Notes: a model not told the origin generated them from the sequence alone. A stretch of DNA of 64,000 bases from Vicugna pacos (GCF_048564905.1 NC_132991.1:62627501-62691500); one strand, 5' to 3'; positions 48,390 through 60,354 are shown, counted from the stretch's first letter. Numbers and translations: made by a program.

Positions 48390-50278
48390 AATCCTTCCTA
48401 CAAAATTTAAAAGGAAGGAAAAACAACAGAAGCAAAAACGTACTTGTTTGCATATTTATATTTTGTGATATCTATGGTTTATATAGCAGCAATAAATGAA
48501 TTTTATGAGCTCATGGTTATAAACATCTAGAAAGAAAAGGTAAACGTCCAGCTCATAGATAGAGATTATCTATAGATAATCTGGACTAACCTTCTCCATT
48601 TACTGATAAGGGAAACAAGAGCTCTGGGGAGTATGGGGCTGAGAGAGCCAGCACACTGGAGGGGAAACACTGAGTAACCACTTCTTCAACGAGCAAATAA
48701 GTTGACTGGCTCGAAATTAACCAGAATAGTAACAGACAAAGAATTAAAACATCACTGGATTCCCAAGCCTACATGTTTTCTTTCCCTATTTTTATATACG
48801 TTATTCAGCCCAATTAAGCAGATAAAAATGTTAGGGAATCACTATGGTAAGTAAAAATATTTATTCACAGATGATTACAAAAATTAAAGAAAGGGAAGCA
48901 ATAAACAGATGTCGTAAAATCTGAGTTATTCAAAATACAGGGAAGATAGGCAAGGAATAGCCCCATTTGGATGTAAACTTATGTATTTTATATACTTTTA
49001 AGTAAAAGCAGAAATAAAGCTAATAAAACATTGTTTCATTGAGCTACTTTCAGATCAACATTCCTGAAAACAAGCCTACTTTGCTTTTCATGTGGATGTG
49101 CTTTTTAGAAAGATATGTGATATTCTGAAAATCCTCCAGATATGTCTTTTTTTAAATACAGATTTTCCCTTCTACTTAAGCCTTGTACCAGTAGGGCTGG
49201 GCTAAGAGACTTGTTGCCTAAAAGAGGGAAAAAGGAAGATGTATAGAAAGTGATCCACCTCAAAAGAATGAAAACTGAAAAAAATGAAAAATTCCTTTGG
49301 AGCCAGTGGCTACATGAGCTTGGGGGGAAGGGATGATGGAGCCTGGAGAGGAAAAGAACAACAGATAGATTGCGGTGTGAGACATAACTGTTTTCACGGC
49401 CTTCTTTAAGCTCAAAGGATGAAGAGAGTGGCCGGTAAAGGACGAAAAGCTAGGGGGTAGATACAGCATAGTAGTTCTGGGGATAGCGACGGACACAGAA
49501 ACTAGGGCCCCACTGCTCTGCACACGGACCAGGGAAACTGTCTTAGAGAAGCCTTCGTTTGGGCACTATACTGAATCCAATATGGCACAACACACTCTCC
49601 GTAAACTAGTGGTAGCTGAGCAAGTGCCTGAGCGCAGTCTCCCAAGCCATGAACATCACAGAGGAATAGGTAGATAAGTAGTGAAGGATCCACATGTGTA
49701 TATTTGGGGGACGACCATGCACTGGGCTCATAGGTACTGAGACAACCAATAGGCTAGAGCTGGCCTGGAATAAAAATGGGGCATCAGCAGAGGTCTCTGA
49801 AACCCAAGGCTCTTCATAGGCAAATCTTTATATGTCAGGCTTTCCTCCAACTCTCCCTTTATTGGTTGCTCTAACTAAAAGCTGGAGTGGTCATGGTTTT
49901 ACCTTCCACACCCTACACATTACTGTCTTTGGAGGTGGGAGAGGTGCTCTTCTTGCTCCTCCAATCTCCTTAGAAACCTAGGCCGTCTCCTGTACCACCC
50001 ACTTACACCCCCTCATACAGTAATCCACAGAATCCTAAAGGTGGGGGGGGTGAGCATCACTCCTTTATATTTCATGAAACTTAAGACCCTGGTTCACTGA
50101 CGCTCCCACAAATGCTACTTGTATCATAACTGGTATTTTGATTTCCACATAGTTACATAGAGAAGCTTCCAATATGCTGGCTTTTTAATTCTTTGACTTA
50201 TTCCTTGATCTGCTCTTCACTTGATAGCATCTTCTAGTTGCTCCTACAAATACAACTAGAAGTATCTTTGACTGTTTT
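48390..50278. other. Unassigned stretch
   Basis: Carries the palindrome at 48563. The 87-codon minus frame at 49260-49523 is featureless. No repeat recognised. Confidence 0.45.
48563..48582. repeat. Perfect 20-bp palindrome
   Basis: AGATTATCTATAGATAATCT is its own reverse complement. It holds two opposed GATA-type motifs (TTATCT and AGATAA). It may be a chance AT-rich palindrome or a paired binding site; nothing around it settles which. Confidence 0.97.
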
Positions 50279-50279
50279 T

Positions 50280-50640
50280 CACTCCCACTATCCTGTCAAC
50301 TTTTTGGGCCAAGCAGCCCATGTGCTTCAGAGGATGATTCCTGGGGGGAAGAGGCAGGGAAAATCTCAATTTATTAAGCCCAACTTGCTTGTCCCTGACC
50401 ACAGTGACTGGTTCAGAGATGAGACATGCTCCACATGACTCAACAAGGCTAAGGAGATGCTTGTGGGGAGAGCATCTTCCTTCCTCACCTGAAAGAACTA
50501 CTTGAAGAAGCCTCCTACTCTTTTTCTGGACAACGTGGTATAAAGATTTGCCCCCTGGAACTGCCATAACTAGTTCTGCTATGATGCTATACACGTCTGG
50601 ATAAACCACACCTGAAGTTAGATGAGCAAATAAATCCTAT
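50280..50640 (+). mobile_element. Possible old LTR-like repeat, family unassigned
   Basis: GTGACTGGTTCAGAGATGAG, then a purine-rich body and CACCTGAAGTTAGATGAGCA with AATAAATCC, resembles the same MaLR/ERVL-like class suggested at 4950-5430. Weak, by eye. Old. Confidence 0.4.
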
Positions 50641-50644
50641 TCTC

Positions 50645-51390
50645 TATTATACTGATGTACTCAGCCAAGGAGTGGGCTGGGCAAAGCAAATGCCAGCAGT
50701 ACTAAAATAAATAACCACAGCTTTGATTGGCTGAGACACCCCAGTACATTTTTGGAAGAGGCTTATTTGTTCCTTGAATCCAGGTTGGTAAATTTAGTTA
50801 GAAACAGATAAATGACAAGTTTTTCAGCAGCACTCCTTTTGAAAAGCTTACAATCGCTTTAACTGTGTTACCCACTGAGGGGTTTGTTTGTTATAGCAGC
50901 TGGCACTACCCTAACCAGTATGCCCTTGTAAACTCTGGTAAGAAGTTTGAATTCTATTCTTCATACAACAGGGCAAAGCCATAGGAAGGTTTTAAAAAAA
51001 AATGATCCAAGCATTTTTCTGACTTTTCTTAGATGCTGTCTAAAAACTTTCAAGTCTCAAAACAGATTTTGATTGAAAACTGGACCCTGACACACAGACA
51101 GATGCTTTTTTAAAGGCTGTGTTCACATAAAACCATCACAGCTCTAAGTGAGACTTGCTTACATAGTTTGGGTCTCTCCTACATTGATTTCTTCTAGTTT
51201 CTCCCTGATAACCACTTAAGGCAATAATTGATTCAGAAACACAATGAAGGCACCTTTTAGGTAACTTTTATTTTTATAACTTCACTCAAATAATTGTATT
51301 TCTCTGGCTTTGTATTTAAAGTAGATGTTTGTGCTGTCTGCCGCTCCCACCTTGGGCCAGCTCTATAAACACGCAACCTGAGCAGTCACA
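50645..51390. other. Unassigned stretch
   Basis: No repeat recognised. It leads up to block copy B. Confidence 0.5.
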
Positions 51391-51392
51391 CA

Positions 51393-51507
51393 GGCCACAG
51401 GGTTAGCAGGGCCCAGTTTTGGTGTAATGCTCTTTTGTTGCTATCTTCAAATTCTTAATTTTTGACGAAAAGGATCCATATTTTCTTTTGCCCTGGGCCT
51501 CATCACC
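51393..51507 (+). repeat. Duplicated block, copy B
   Basis: 115 bp, GGCCACAGGGTTAGCAGG to GGGCCTCATCACC, 97% identical to copy A. It lacks the flanking 37-38 bp direct repeats and runs directly into a CA microsatellite. Confidence 0.9.
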
Positions 51508-51510
51508 ACT

Positions 51511-51573
51511 ACACACACACACACACGCACACGCACACACACACACACACACACGCACGCACGCACACACACG
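51511..51573. repeat. (CA)n microsatellite with CG interruptions
   Basis: CA units broken by GCAC/GCACGC steps. On either strand it gives His-Thr or Cys-Val runs in overlapping frames, which are not genes. Confidence 0.95.
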
Positions 51574-51577
51574 TGCA

Positions 51578-52028
51578 TGACAAAGACTTCCCTTCACCAA
51601 ACTTTAGTCAGGCTCCTCTGAGCCATCTTTCCAAGCAGGCCTTCAGTCCCCCACCCTCCATGTCTTTGGCCTGCCCATCAGCCCAGCCTTAGCAAAGAAT
51701 CCTGATAGATCAGTTGGGAGAGGATCCTTCATCCTTGATAGCTGATCAGGTTCTCCGTCTCTCACCTTTGTTGTCTGAGTCCTTGGCCTGTCTTTATCAA
51801 GAATCCTATTAGGCCAGTTTAGCAAGAATCCCCCAACCCCTGATGTCTCCACATAGTAATATCTCATCCAGTCAACCCCACACTGCTCCTTGGCTATCAT
51901 TTCCCAGCATCTTTGCTGTGTTTGCAGTTGAGCCCAATCTCTGTCTCCTATTGCAATGCTCTTATTACAGCAGATTGAATAAAGTCTTTCTTACCATTAA
52001 CAAGTGTCAGAACATTCTTCCTTTAACA
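51578..52028 (+). mobile_element. Solo LTR fossil, ERV-type
   Basis: From TGACAAAGACTTCCCTTCAC, through TTGCAATGCTCTTATTACAG, GATTGAATAAAGTCTTTCTT (polyadenylation signal) and ACAAGTGTCAGAACATTC, to TTCCTTTAACA. The order promoter-like T/C-rich body, AATAAA and U5-type end marks an LTR of about 450 bp. No internal region. It differs from the LTR at 37150. Family not assigned. Confidence 0.7.
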
Positions 52029-52089
52029 AAAGGCACACACTTTTATCCCACTGCACCCCATCTTGAATAATAGTAACTAAGGTTCAATA

Positions 52090-52320
52090 AGTTCATTCCT
52101 ATTATGCATGAGGCACTGTACTTAATACTTTATGTACATCACTTCATCTCATTTTTATAACAACCCTGTGCAGGAAGGATATTTACTTTTCCTATTTACA
52201 GTTGAGGCAGGAAGAGATTAAGTAATATTTTACCCAAATTCTGTCCAACTTTCAAGAGCCTGACCTAGGATTTGAATTAAGGGACTCTCTTTTAAGTGGT
52301 CTGTTACACTATACGAATTT
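52090..52320 (-). repeat. MIR SINE, nearly complete
   Basis: Antisense MIR: CATGAGGCACTGTACTTAAT, ATAACAACCCTGTGCAGGAA, CAGTTGAGGCAGGAAGAGAT, GACCTAGGATTTGAATTAAG and CTGTTACACTATACG. Confidence 0.94.
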
Positions 52321-52324
52321 TTTA

Positions 52325-53615
52325 AAGTAGAGTTTAGATTCTGTGTTTAAAAAAGAGGGTGGAATATATTCTACCTAGTCCTGCTTTCTGGTTCAAATAA
52401 GCATTGTTTTGAATCAGAACTATATCATATCATCTATATGAGTATTAAAGTCATAGATAACAATGACCTTTCTTGAGTGAAATATATGAATATGTGGCTC
52501 CACTAAGAGAAACAAATTTGTTTCAAATTATACTCTCCTAATATTCTACAAGGCGGCTACAGAAACTAAAATATATGCACAATATTCCCCTTAATCTCCT
52601 TAAATATCAAATTTTGATTCATCCAGTTGTTTAACATTCATAACATAATGTTATAGGAGTTGGGGATGAATTATTAATCAGAATCTGAAAAAAAACTCAT
52701 AATTACATATTTATAAAAGTAATCCCTATCTTTGGTTTTATACTTACTGAGGAGAAAAGGCAGCTGAATGTCTGCTGGAGGGATCCAGCTGCCATCTCTT
52801 TTTCACTGCAGCAAGAGACAATTGTGGATGTAATGTCTTTTAAATATGCTTAAGATGCACATTTAAAAAATACTTTGATATTTCTAAAAAAATAAGTTGG
52901 GGAGTATTAATACACTGTGGTGTTAGTAATATCGATTCATTAGTAAGAAGCAAAGTCCATCTATCCATTTAAAAAAACAACACAGGTTAATATCTGCCAA
53001 TGTCTCATGCTGATTGCATTTAACATAGGGGGCCTTTTTCTTCTCATTTTGGGCGCTTGAGGCAAGACTAATCACTCTGCCAATTAGAGCTGGATGCTCT
53101 TTTTCCCCTGTTCTGTCCCCTACTATTTTAGGATGATCTTTTCAAATCACCACTTGACCCATTCCTTACTTTCAGGGGATGAACCATACGTATTCCAATA
53201 ACAGCTCATTTTGCTTTCCAGCTTAATGATGTAAAAGTTCCATTTTCCTATACAGTAGCAATGAAAACTGTCACTGCATTTATCTTCAAACTATTGATGC
53301 TTCCTTTTCTTATACTCAGAGTCATCCTGTCTAGGGGTTATTTCTTTTAAATGTTGATTGCATTTTTCCCCTTCATGATAAATCACGTCAAAATTATTTC
53401 CAGTTTTCCTGACATATCCCTGTCTCTCAAAACCCTGTGCCTTTAACCTTCCCTTATTTGAATCACATGGCAAATGAATCCCAGTCTTCCAAAATAACTT
53501 CAGAAGCATGTTCATAAGAAGTCTTCCCCATGTCCCCGCTTTCCTAACAAACGCAGTGGGGATCAAATGCCTTCCATATGTTTCCCTTTGTTATCACTCT
53601 GATTGCATCATGTTA
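52325..53615. other. Unassigned stretch
   Basis: AT-rich in 52330-53000. The 91-codon minus frame at 53291-53566 shows no domain. Confidence 0.5.
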
Positions 53616-53619
53616 CACA

Positions 53620-54240
53620 GCATTCACATGTTTTCCTGACTAGGTCTTTGGTCTCAGTTCTGTGAGAGAGGAAAAATTATTTTCCCTCTAGCCTTCTCAG
53701 TTCTTGGCTGAGACCCTGTACTACACGCAGATTAACAAGAGAAAAACAAACAGAAATTGATCACCATGTATACTTTATGTACACATGGAAGATACCCAGA
53801 AAAATAATAACAATAACCCAATGAGGCAGCTTTAGAACTCAGGCTTAAATATCATCTTCCTAGGGAAAGGGAGAGAGGCTTATTAGGAAAGTGAAGGCCT
53901 TTTAAGGAAAAGTAAATGATTTTTAGGAAAAATGAACGGGCCTTAGAAGAACAGATGGGAGAGGTGATAGTTTGTGACAAACCAAATGTGGCGTTGATTT
54001 CTAGTCTCTTCTCCTGTAACAATAATCTTTCCTGGTTGGTGAAACTCTTGACGGGGAGGGGAATTGATAGCAATTGGGTTCCTTTTGGAGGAGCTGCTTT
54101 TAGGCAGGTGAAAGGGCTTCAGAGAAAGCCAATTTTCAGGTGCCTACAACTCAAAATAATCCATATCCCAATGCAACGTATCTTGGGATGGTGTATTCTG
54201 CTGTCCTTGGGTTCTGCTCAGTATCTAATACATACTTGCT
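53620..54240. mobile_element. Old LTR-like fossil, family unassigned
   Basis: AGCCTTCTCAGTTCTTGGCT, CACGCAGATTAACAAGAGAA, AACAGAAATTGATCACCATG, AGATACCCAGAAAAATAAT and TTTAAGGAAAAGTAAATG match a mammalian LTR-type repeat I recognise but cannot name. Orientation is not certain. It is old. The 150-codon open frame that overlaps it is not treated as a gene. Confidence 0.5.
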
Positions 54241-54244
54241 TTGA

Positions 54245-54572
54245 GAGTATTGAAAAAAACAGAAATTTTAGGAAACTGCTGTGGGTCATATTTAGGTTAT
54301 TATATGAGGGCTCTATCATTTGCACACAGGTCAAATCACTGCACGGTGTTGGTACACGCTGTGTTTGATAAGAAAGTCCTAATGATTACTTGAAGACTCT
54401 CACAATAATCAACCAACAACATTCCCATGCTTCGTTTTGGTTGGTTGAAACTTCTACTGTCAGTGTCAGTCAGATGGGGCTGAGATCATCGTGACTCCTG
54501 GACAAAGTTTATACTTAGCATCTGAGGAAACATCCCTAAAAGCTGATTTTCAAAGTCCTCTCTTCATTTTAT
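54245..54572. other. Unassigned spacer
   Basis: Nothing recognised before the next L1. Confidence 0.5.
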
Positions 54573-54900
54573 AAAGAAAACAAACTTATTTATAAAAACA
54601 GAAACAGACTCACAGACATAGAAAACAAACTTATGGCTACCAGGGAGGGAAGAGGGAGGGAAGGGATAAATTGGGAGCTCAAGATTTGCAGTTATACTAA
54701 CTACTATATATAAAATAGACTAACAAGTTTATACCGTACAGCACAGGGAACTATATTCAATATCTTATAGTAACTTACAGTTAAAAAGAATATGAAAACA
54801 AATATATGTATGTTCCTATATGACTGAACTATTGTGCTGTACACCAGAAATTGACAACATTGTAAATTGACTATACTTCAATAAAAATATTTTTTAAAAA
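54573..54900 (+). mobile_element. L1 LINE 3' UTR, strongly 5' truncated
   Basis: AACAAACTTATTTATAAAAA, CTTATGGCTACCAGGGAGG, AATAGACTAACAAGTTTATA, GTACAGCACAGGGAACTATA and CTATACTTCAATAAAAATAT with an A-rich tail. Only the terminal 330 bp. Confidence 0.93.
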
Positions 54901-55056
54901 AGATATTGGAAAAATTGCCAACAAATTTAGTTTCCAAACGGGTTGGATTTGTTACGTAGTATTTGATTACCCTAAATTAGATTCATATAGGTCTTTCCCT
55001 GGAATAATTTAAGGTAACTTACTGACCATTTACTTATAGCACGAACCGTCTAATAC

Positions 55057-55071
55057 AAACACTACCTGATG
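55057..55071. repeat. Target-site duplication, left
   Basis: AAACACTACCTGATG; 13 of 15 bases match 56162-56176 at the other end of the L1. Confidence 0.85.
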
Positions 55072-56161
55072 CAAAATGACAACCTACGGAATGGGAGAAA
55101 ATTTTTGCAAATGAAACTGACAAAGGCTTGATCTCCAGAATATATAAGCAGCTCATGACTTAGTAAGAAAAAAACAAACAACCCAGTCCAAAAATGGGCA
55201 GAAGACCTACATAAGCAATTCTCCTAGGAAGAAATACAAATGATCAATAGGCACATGAAAAAAATGCTCAATATCACTAATCATCAGGGAAATGCAAATC
55301 AAAACTACAATGAGGTATCACCTCACACCAGTCAGAATGGCCATCATTCTAAAGTCCACAAATGACAAATGCTGGAGAGGCTGTGGAGAAAAGGGAACCC
55401 TCCTACACTGCTGGTGGGAATGCAGTTTGGTGCAGCCACTGTAGAAAACAGTATGGAGATTCCTCAAAAGACTAGGAATAGACTTACCATATGACCCAGG
55501 AATCCCGCTCCTGGGCATAAATCCAGAAGGAACCCTACTTCAAAATGACATCTGCACCCCAATGTTCATAGCAGCACTATTTACATTAGCCAAGACATGG
55601 AAACAGCCTAAATGTCCATCAACAGATCACTGGATAAAGAAAGTGTGGTATATTTATACAAAGGAATACTATTCAGCCATAAAAACTGACAACATAACGC
55701 CATTTGCAGCAACATGGCTGTTCCTGGAGAATGTCTTTCTAAGTGAAGTAAGCCAGAAAGAGAAAGAAAAATACCATATTAGACCACTCGTATGTGGAAT
55801 CTAAATAAATAAATAAATACATACATACATACATACATACATAAATACATAAATAAATACATAAATAAGTAAATAAATATAAAACAGAAACAGACTCATA
55901 GACATAGAATACAAACTTGTGGTTGCCAGGGGGACGGGGGATAGGAAGGGACAGACTGGGATTTCAAAATGTAGAATAGATAAACAAGATCGTACTATGT
56001 AGCACAGGGAAATACATACAGGATCTTGTGGTTGCTCACAGAAAAAGAGAATGTGACAATGAATGTATGTATGTTCATGTATAACTGAAAAATTGTGCTC
56101 TACACTGGAATTTGACATAACATTGTAAAATGACTATAACTCAATAAAAAAAGTTTAAAAA
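55072..56161 (+). mobile_element. L1 LINE, 5' truncated insertion with target-site duplications
   Basis: About 1.09 kb: the ORF2 carboxy region from TGACAACCTACGGAATGGG through ATGCTGGAGAGGCTGTGGAG, then a frame at 55562-55804 encoding MFIAALFTLAKTWKQP, WYIYTKEYYSAIKT and VFLSEVSQKEKEKY. It is followed by the 3' UTR and a poly(A) start. ORF2 is not open throughout. The 15-bp flanking duplications with two mismatches mark a typical L1 endonuclease insertion, younger than the MIR/L2 layer. Confidence 0.95.
55803..55880. repeat. (AAAT)/(ATAC) tetranucleotide microsatellite in L1
   Basis: Mixed AAAT and ATAC units, directly after the ORF2 stop of the L1 at 55072-56161, at the ORF2/3' UTR junction. 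Confidence 0.93.
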
Positions 56162-56176
56162 AAATACTACCTGGTG
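56162..56176. repeat. Target-site duplication, right
   Basis: AAATACTACCTGGTG, the partner of 55057-55071, directly after the L1 A-tail. Confidence 0.85.
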
Positions 56177-56179
56177 ATT

Positions 56180-58858
56180 CCTTCAGGAAAGAGATTTGTT
56201 CCTGTAAGCTAGCAGTTGTCCCTCATCCCTGCAAAACGATCCGTGTAATCACTGCCCGTAAACCATCTCTCTGGGACTAAGCATGATGAACCTTTTCTCT
56301 TCAGGATATCCCTCATATAATGGCATGTGGGTTATCCTCAAGTTCTAAACTTCATTTGGGCCACTTAGGAATACTGAGTACTTATGGAGTCACTAATGAA
56401 AAATTTTAAAGAAAAATTTTAATAATAAATAATTTTATAAAACTCTAACTTTCAGTGCTATATGTCCAATATTATCAGGTTCAAATAGACAGTAAATTCT
56501 GAGTTAAGTAATAATACTTGATAAGCAGTATCAATTAAATCTTCATTATTTGCTCTCATGAAACAACATGTTTTCACAACTAACAAAATGACGCCTAAGC
56601 GTTTGTGCGTGTGTCAATCCACATCTCCTATAAGCAAATTTGTCTACATTCTTTAAGGATTCTTTGCTCATAGTGATTTTTTTTTTACTTACTAAGTTTT
56701 ATAAAAAGATAAATTTCTATTGGGTTAATGTTATGCAAAAATGACCGAACGTATTTGCACTGTTTCAGAGTATACGATGTGGCTACAAAGCATGCTCAAA
56801 ATTCTCTCTGCGAGGCCTGGGAAGGAGGTTTCTCAAAAATAAAAACCAGCCACCTCCAGAAAAGGTGAAACTCAGGTAACATGAGACAATCATGCAGATT
56901 TCCAATCAGAAGAATTACACCATATATATTAAGATTCTAAAAAAGAAAGAAGTGGCTCCAAATATGTCTCCAAACTAAAATTTCAAGGACAGATGTTTTA
57001 AATTACAGGTGGTATTTTCTGTCTGGCTGCTTCTCATATGGGCTGCTGTAGATTCCAAACTGAATATCAACAGGGATTTATTTATTTAACAATAGGTAAC
57101 TTTAACCTGCGGGATGCCAAGGGAACAGCTAGTGTGGAATTGTAAGTTTGGAGGAATATCTAAACACAAAAGCTAAAGACTCAAGTGAAATATACCACTA
57201 CTTTGGAAAATACATTCAAACACACTAAATATTCCATGGCAGGGGGCAGGAGGCGGGCGGACTTCTTTAGTGAAAGAATTATTTATTTCCCTTTCACGTT
57301 CATTTACAATTTGGAACATCGTGTGTCTACTGCTAAGTATTCTGAGTGGTGAGATGTGTTGATAAATCAGTGCATTTACTTTAGATGACCTAATAATCTG
57401 CCGTTTGTATTTTACGAAACGGGAAGAGAATTTAATTTAATGTCTCACCAGTTTAACCACCGATCTAGATTCTTTTATACGCCAGTAACTTTGATAACAT
57501 TTGCTCATAGAAAACAAATACAAAGCTTGTCCTTGCAGGATCTATAAACTCATTTATATGACTAATCACCAACAGATTAGGACTGTGAGATAGCTTCACA
57601 AATCTCCGGAGTGTAAAACTGAACAGGGAAATTAAATAAATCACAATAGCCCAAACCAAACCAAGCAAATCTCCTTTCTCCCTGAATTTTGCATTAAATT
57701 CCACAAGGTCATTTGACCTACTCTGAGGTTGCCAGGATTATCCAACTACTAAATTCCCTTTCCCCTTTTTTTTTTCTTTTTTTAGCAAAAGTAGGTGCTG
57801 ATGCTGCTACCCTGGAGACATCCTTTTGACATGGAGTTCAGAGCCCCTCAACAAGACCGCAGAATGATCCCATCTGACAGACCCTCTGGTGGAGGAAAGT
57901 CAGCCCATTGAGAGTTCCTGCTGGAGGAGTGGCTTGTGTTTCAAATTCATAGTAGCACACAGATGACCTCCAATATTCTTGCCAGACCTCATGTTCTAAA
58001 TTTTTGGATATAAAAACAGCATTTTTATAACCCAAAGAATTCCTGTAATACAGTTCAGTTCTGGGTGCCTGGTATAGAAAGAGAGGAATGTGTTTCACAC
58101 ACAACGTGCTGTGGTTCAGTTAGAACTCTGAGCCCTTTGGGGAGTCTCCCGTCATTCACTGCGTGCTGTAGTTAAGGAAGAGGATTAGCCAAGAGTAGTA
58201 GTTTGCATAGCAAAAGGCCTCTTTCTGAAAGCTTGTTCATCTTCCTCCTCTTACACTGTTCTAACACAAAACAGTTCCTGACAACAAAGCAGAGCCTCTC
58301 TTGACTGACGCACAGTCACCCAGAAATCAGAATGTATTGCTGCCCTTTCTTATTCAAGTCTCTTGAGAATTCTGTTCAACATGAAATGAATCTTTCAGTT
58401 GCTTTTACTTTCTAGCTCATCCACTTTCCGTTTGCACTTTTAAGGATTACTAATCAGATCAAAAAAGGAGTTGAGACTGACCCAAGGCCTATTTTCTTTG
58501 CCAAGATCATTCTCAAACTCTACATTTTAATCTTAAGATTCTTAATCACTTCAAATGTCTTGGTTTTTCCATGAAGTTTATTCACACTGAATTATCTTGT
58601 TTGTACATAAAACAATACTTTACAGTAACTATTGTTACCAAATTTCATGAAGTTCCTACTTCACTCAAGGAGTTTCAGCCACAACTAAATAAAGCAGTGT
58701 TGAATTGGCCAGTGTACATGCTAAAAGTGGATTTCTCTTGCAGTTCTGAGGCACAGACAAAATCAAGCTCCCAAGAAATAAAAAACATCACTAAAAAAAT
58801 TAAAATTTAACAAACCAAACATTTTTTACTTAACTTAATCAGAAAAATCCCAATAAGG
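56180..58858. other. Unassigned stretch, about 2.7 kb
   Basis: A T-rich run lies at 57766-57785 and a GC-rich patch at 57241-57265. No repeat recognised. Frames at 57465-57704, 57838-58104 and 58571-58810 show no known domain. Confidence 0.45.
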
Positions 58859-58859
58859 T

Positions 58860-59500
58860 CTTTTCATTCACTTAATCATTCACTAATTTATTCAACCAAC
58901 AGATCTTTACTAAGCACCTACATTAGGTCATCTTATAGGTTCTAGATACAGATTAAAAAAAATAGTCACAATCTTTGCCTTCTTGGAATTTATATCTTAG
59001 CAGAAAAAGACAGAATCAACTGATCAAATAAAATATGTAATATGTCAGATGGTAATAAGTGCCAGGGCAAAAAAAAATAAAATAAAATAGGGAAGAGGGG
59101 TTCGGAAAGCAGAGTCGAGGAGGGGAAGAGGCTAGAAAGGATAAGGAAGGAAACAAGGGAAGGTCCCACTGAAAGGGAATATGTGAGCAAATACTGAAAA
59201 GAAATGAAGGAGGAAGCCATGTGAATATCTGGGAACATTCCAGGCAGAGACAGCAGATGTGTCTGGAGCCAAATGAGCCAAAACAAGAGGATTAGGAGAT
59301 GAACATGAAGGAAGAACAGCACAGCCTGGTGCTGGTCGGGGATGGAGGAGTGAGACCATGCTCAGCACAAGGGCCTGGCCAGCCAGGGTAGGAATTCTGG
59401 GTTTACTCTCAGCAAAGTGGGATGACATTGAAGGTTCTGAACAAAGGAATGACATGACCTGGTTTAGGAGTCACTACTGCTGTTGTGATGAGAAAAGAGG
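58860..59500 (-). mobile_element. L2-class LINE 3' region, antisense, about 640 bp
   Basis: CATTCACTAATTTATTCAAC, TTTACTAAGCACCTACATTA, CTTGCCTTCTTGGAATTTAT-like text, ATGTCAGATGGTAATAAGTG, ATTCCAGGCAGAGACAGCAG and GGAATGACATGACCTGG in exact L2 antisense order. This is the best L2 in the window. The frames at 58990-59322, 59132-59455 and 59358-59693 fall in it. Confidence 0.9.
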
Positions 59501-59504
59501 AAGG

Positions 59505-60198
59505 ACAGTGGACAGTGACAGAGTAAAGAAGCCTTCTTGCTATCCTGGACTGTCAGGCAGAATTTTTCATCCATCTTCTCTAATGAAAATCCTCAGCATC
59601 TGTTTCCTTGTGCGGCAAAAACAGAAGTGTACACATCTTGTCTTCCAATGGGAAACTCCTCCACAAATACCAAGGCAACTTTCCGGATGCTAAGAGTCAT
59701 TTTATCAACACAACCAGGGCTCCCTCTGGGCTTAAATGCTTTGAGAGAGCTTCTTAATTGCATCTAATTAAAGAGCATGTAAACAATCTTAATTTGAGAT
59801 GTCTATGTGAGGATGGATTTTAATTATTTAATATTAAATTTAAAAACTCTCCCTTCTAAGTGGAATTTTTTTCTCATATGAAAAATTGATGTAGCTACAT
59901 TCTCTGCACTAGACATATGGTGAAGTAGTCTCATAACCAAGTAAATATGATCAATTTAAATCTGACACATGCCTAGAATTCTATAATATTGGCATTAAAT
60001 AAGTTGTATACCTTAAAATTCAGAATTATACAAGAAGAAATTTTAAAACATCTTTGTGTTTCAGTATTAATTTTTTTAATCCATAAAACAAATCACTATA
60101 GGATTCCATAAAACAGAAAGCTCCCACAGCAAATTATTAATATGTTGATGTCAATTTATGTACAGAAATGTAGTTATTTAAAAACTTTGACTTCTAAC
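59505..60198. other. Unassigned stretch
   Basis: AT-rich from 59760 on; nothing recognised. Confidence 0.5.
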
Positions 60199-60199
60199 C

Positions 60200-60350
60200 T
60201 GGACTACTAGGGTTCATGACTAAGCTTCCTGGAGCCTGTAAAACCTCAGAAATTATACACAAAGTTGTGTTTGTTTGTGGATGTGTATATTATGAGTTTT
60301 TCTGAAAAGAGTGGACACAGATTTCACAAAAGTTTCAGAGACCCTTTACC
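60200..60350 (+). mobile_element. hAT-like DNA transposon relic
   Basis: AGGGTTCATGACTAAGCTTC, CTGGAGCCTGTAAAACCTCA, GAAATTATACACAAAGTTGT and TCTGAAAAGAGTGGACACAG resemble a MER-type hAT element. The termini are lost. Confidence 0.5.
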
Positions 60351-60354
60351 CAAT

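Noticed and set aside
51403-51692. Frames with His-Thr or Cys-Val runs
   Set aside because: They are translations of the CA microsatellite and the duplicated block, on both strands at once.
53916-54368. 150-codon open frame, the longest in the window
   Set aside because: It mostly overlaps an old LTR-like fossil and shows no domain that I recognise, so I do not treat it as a gene.
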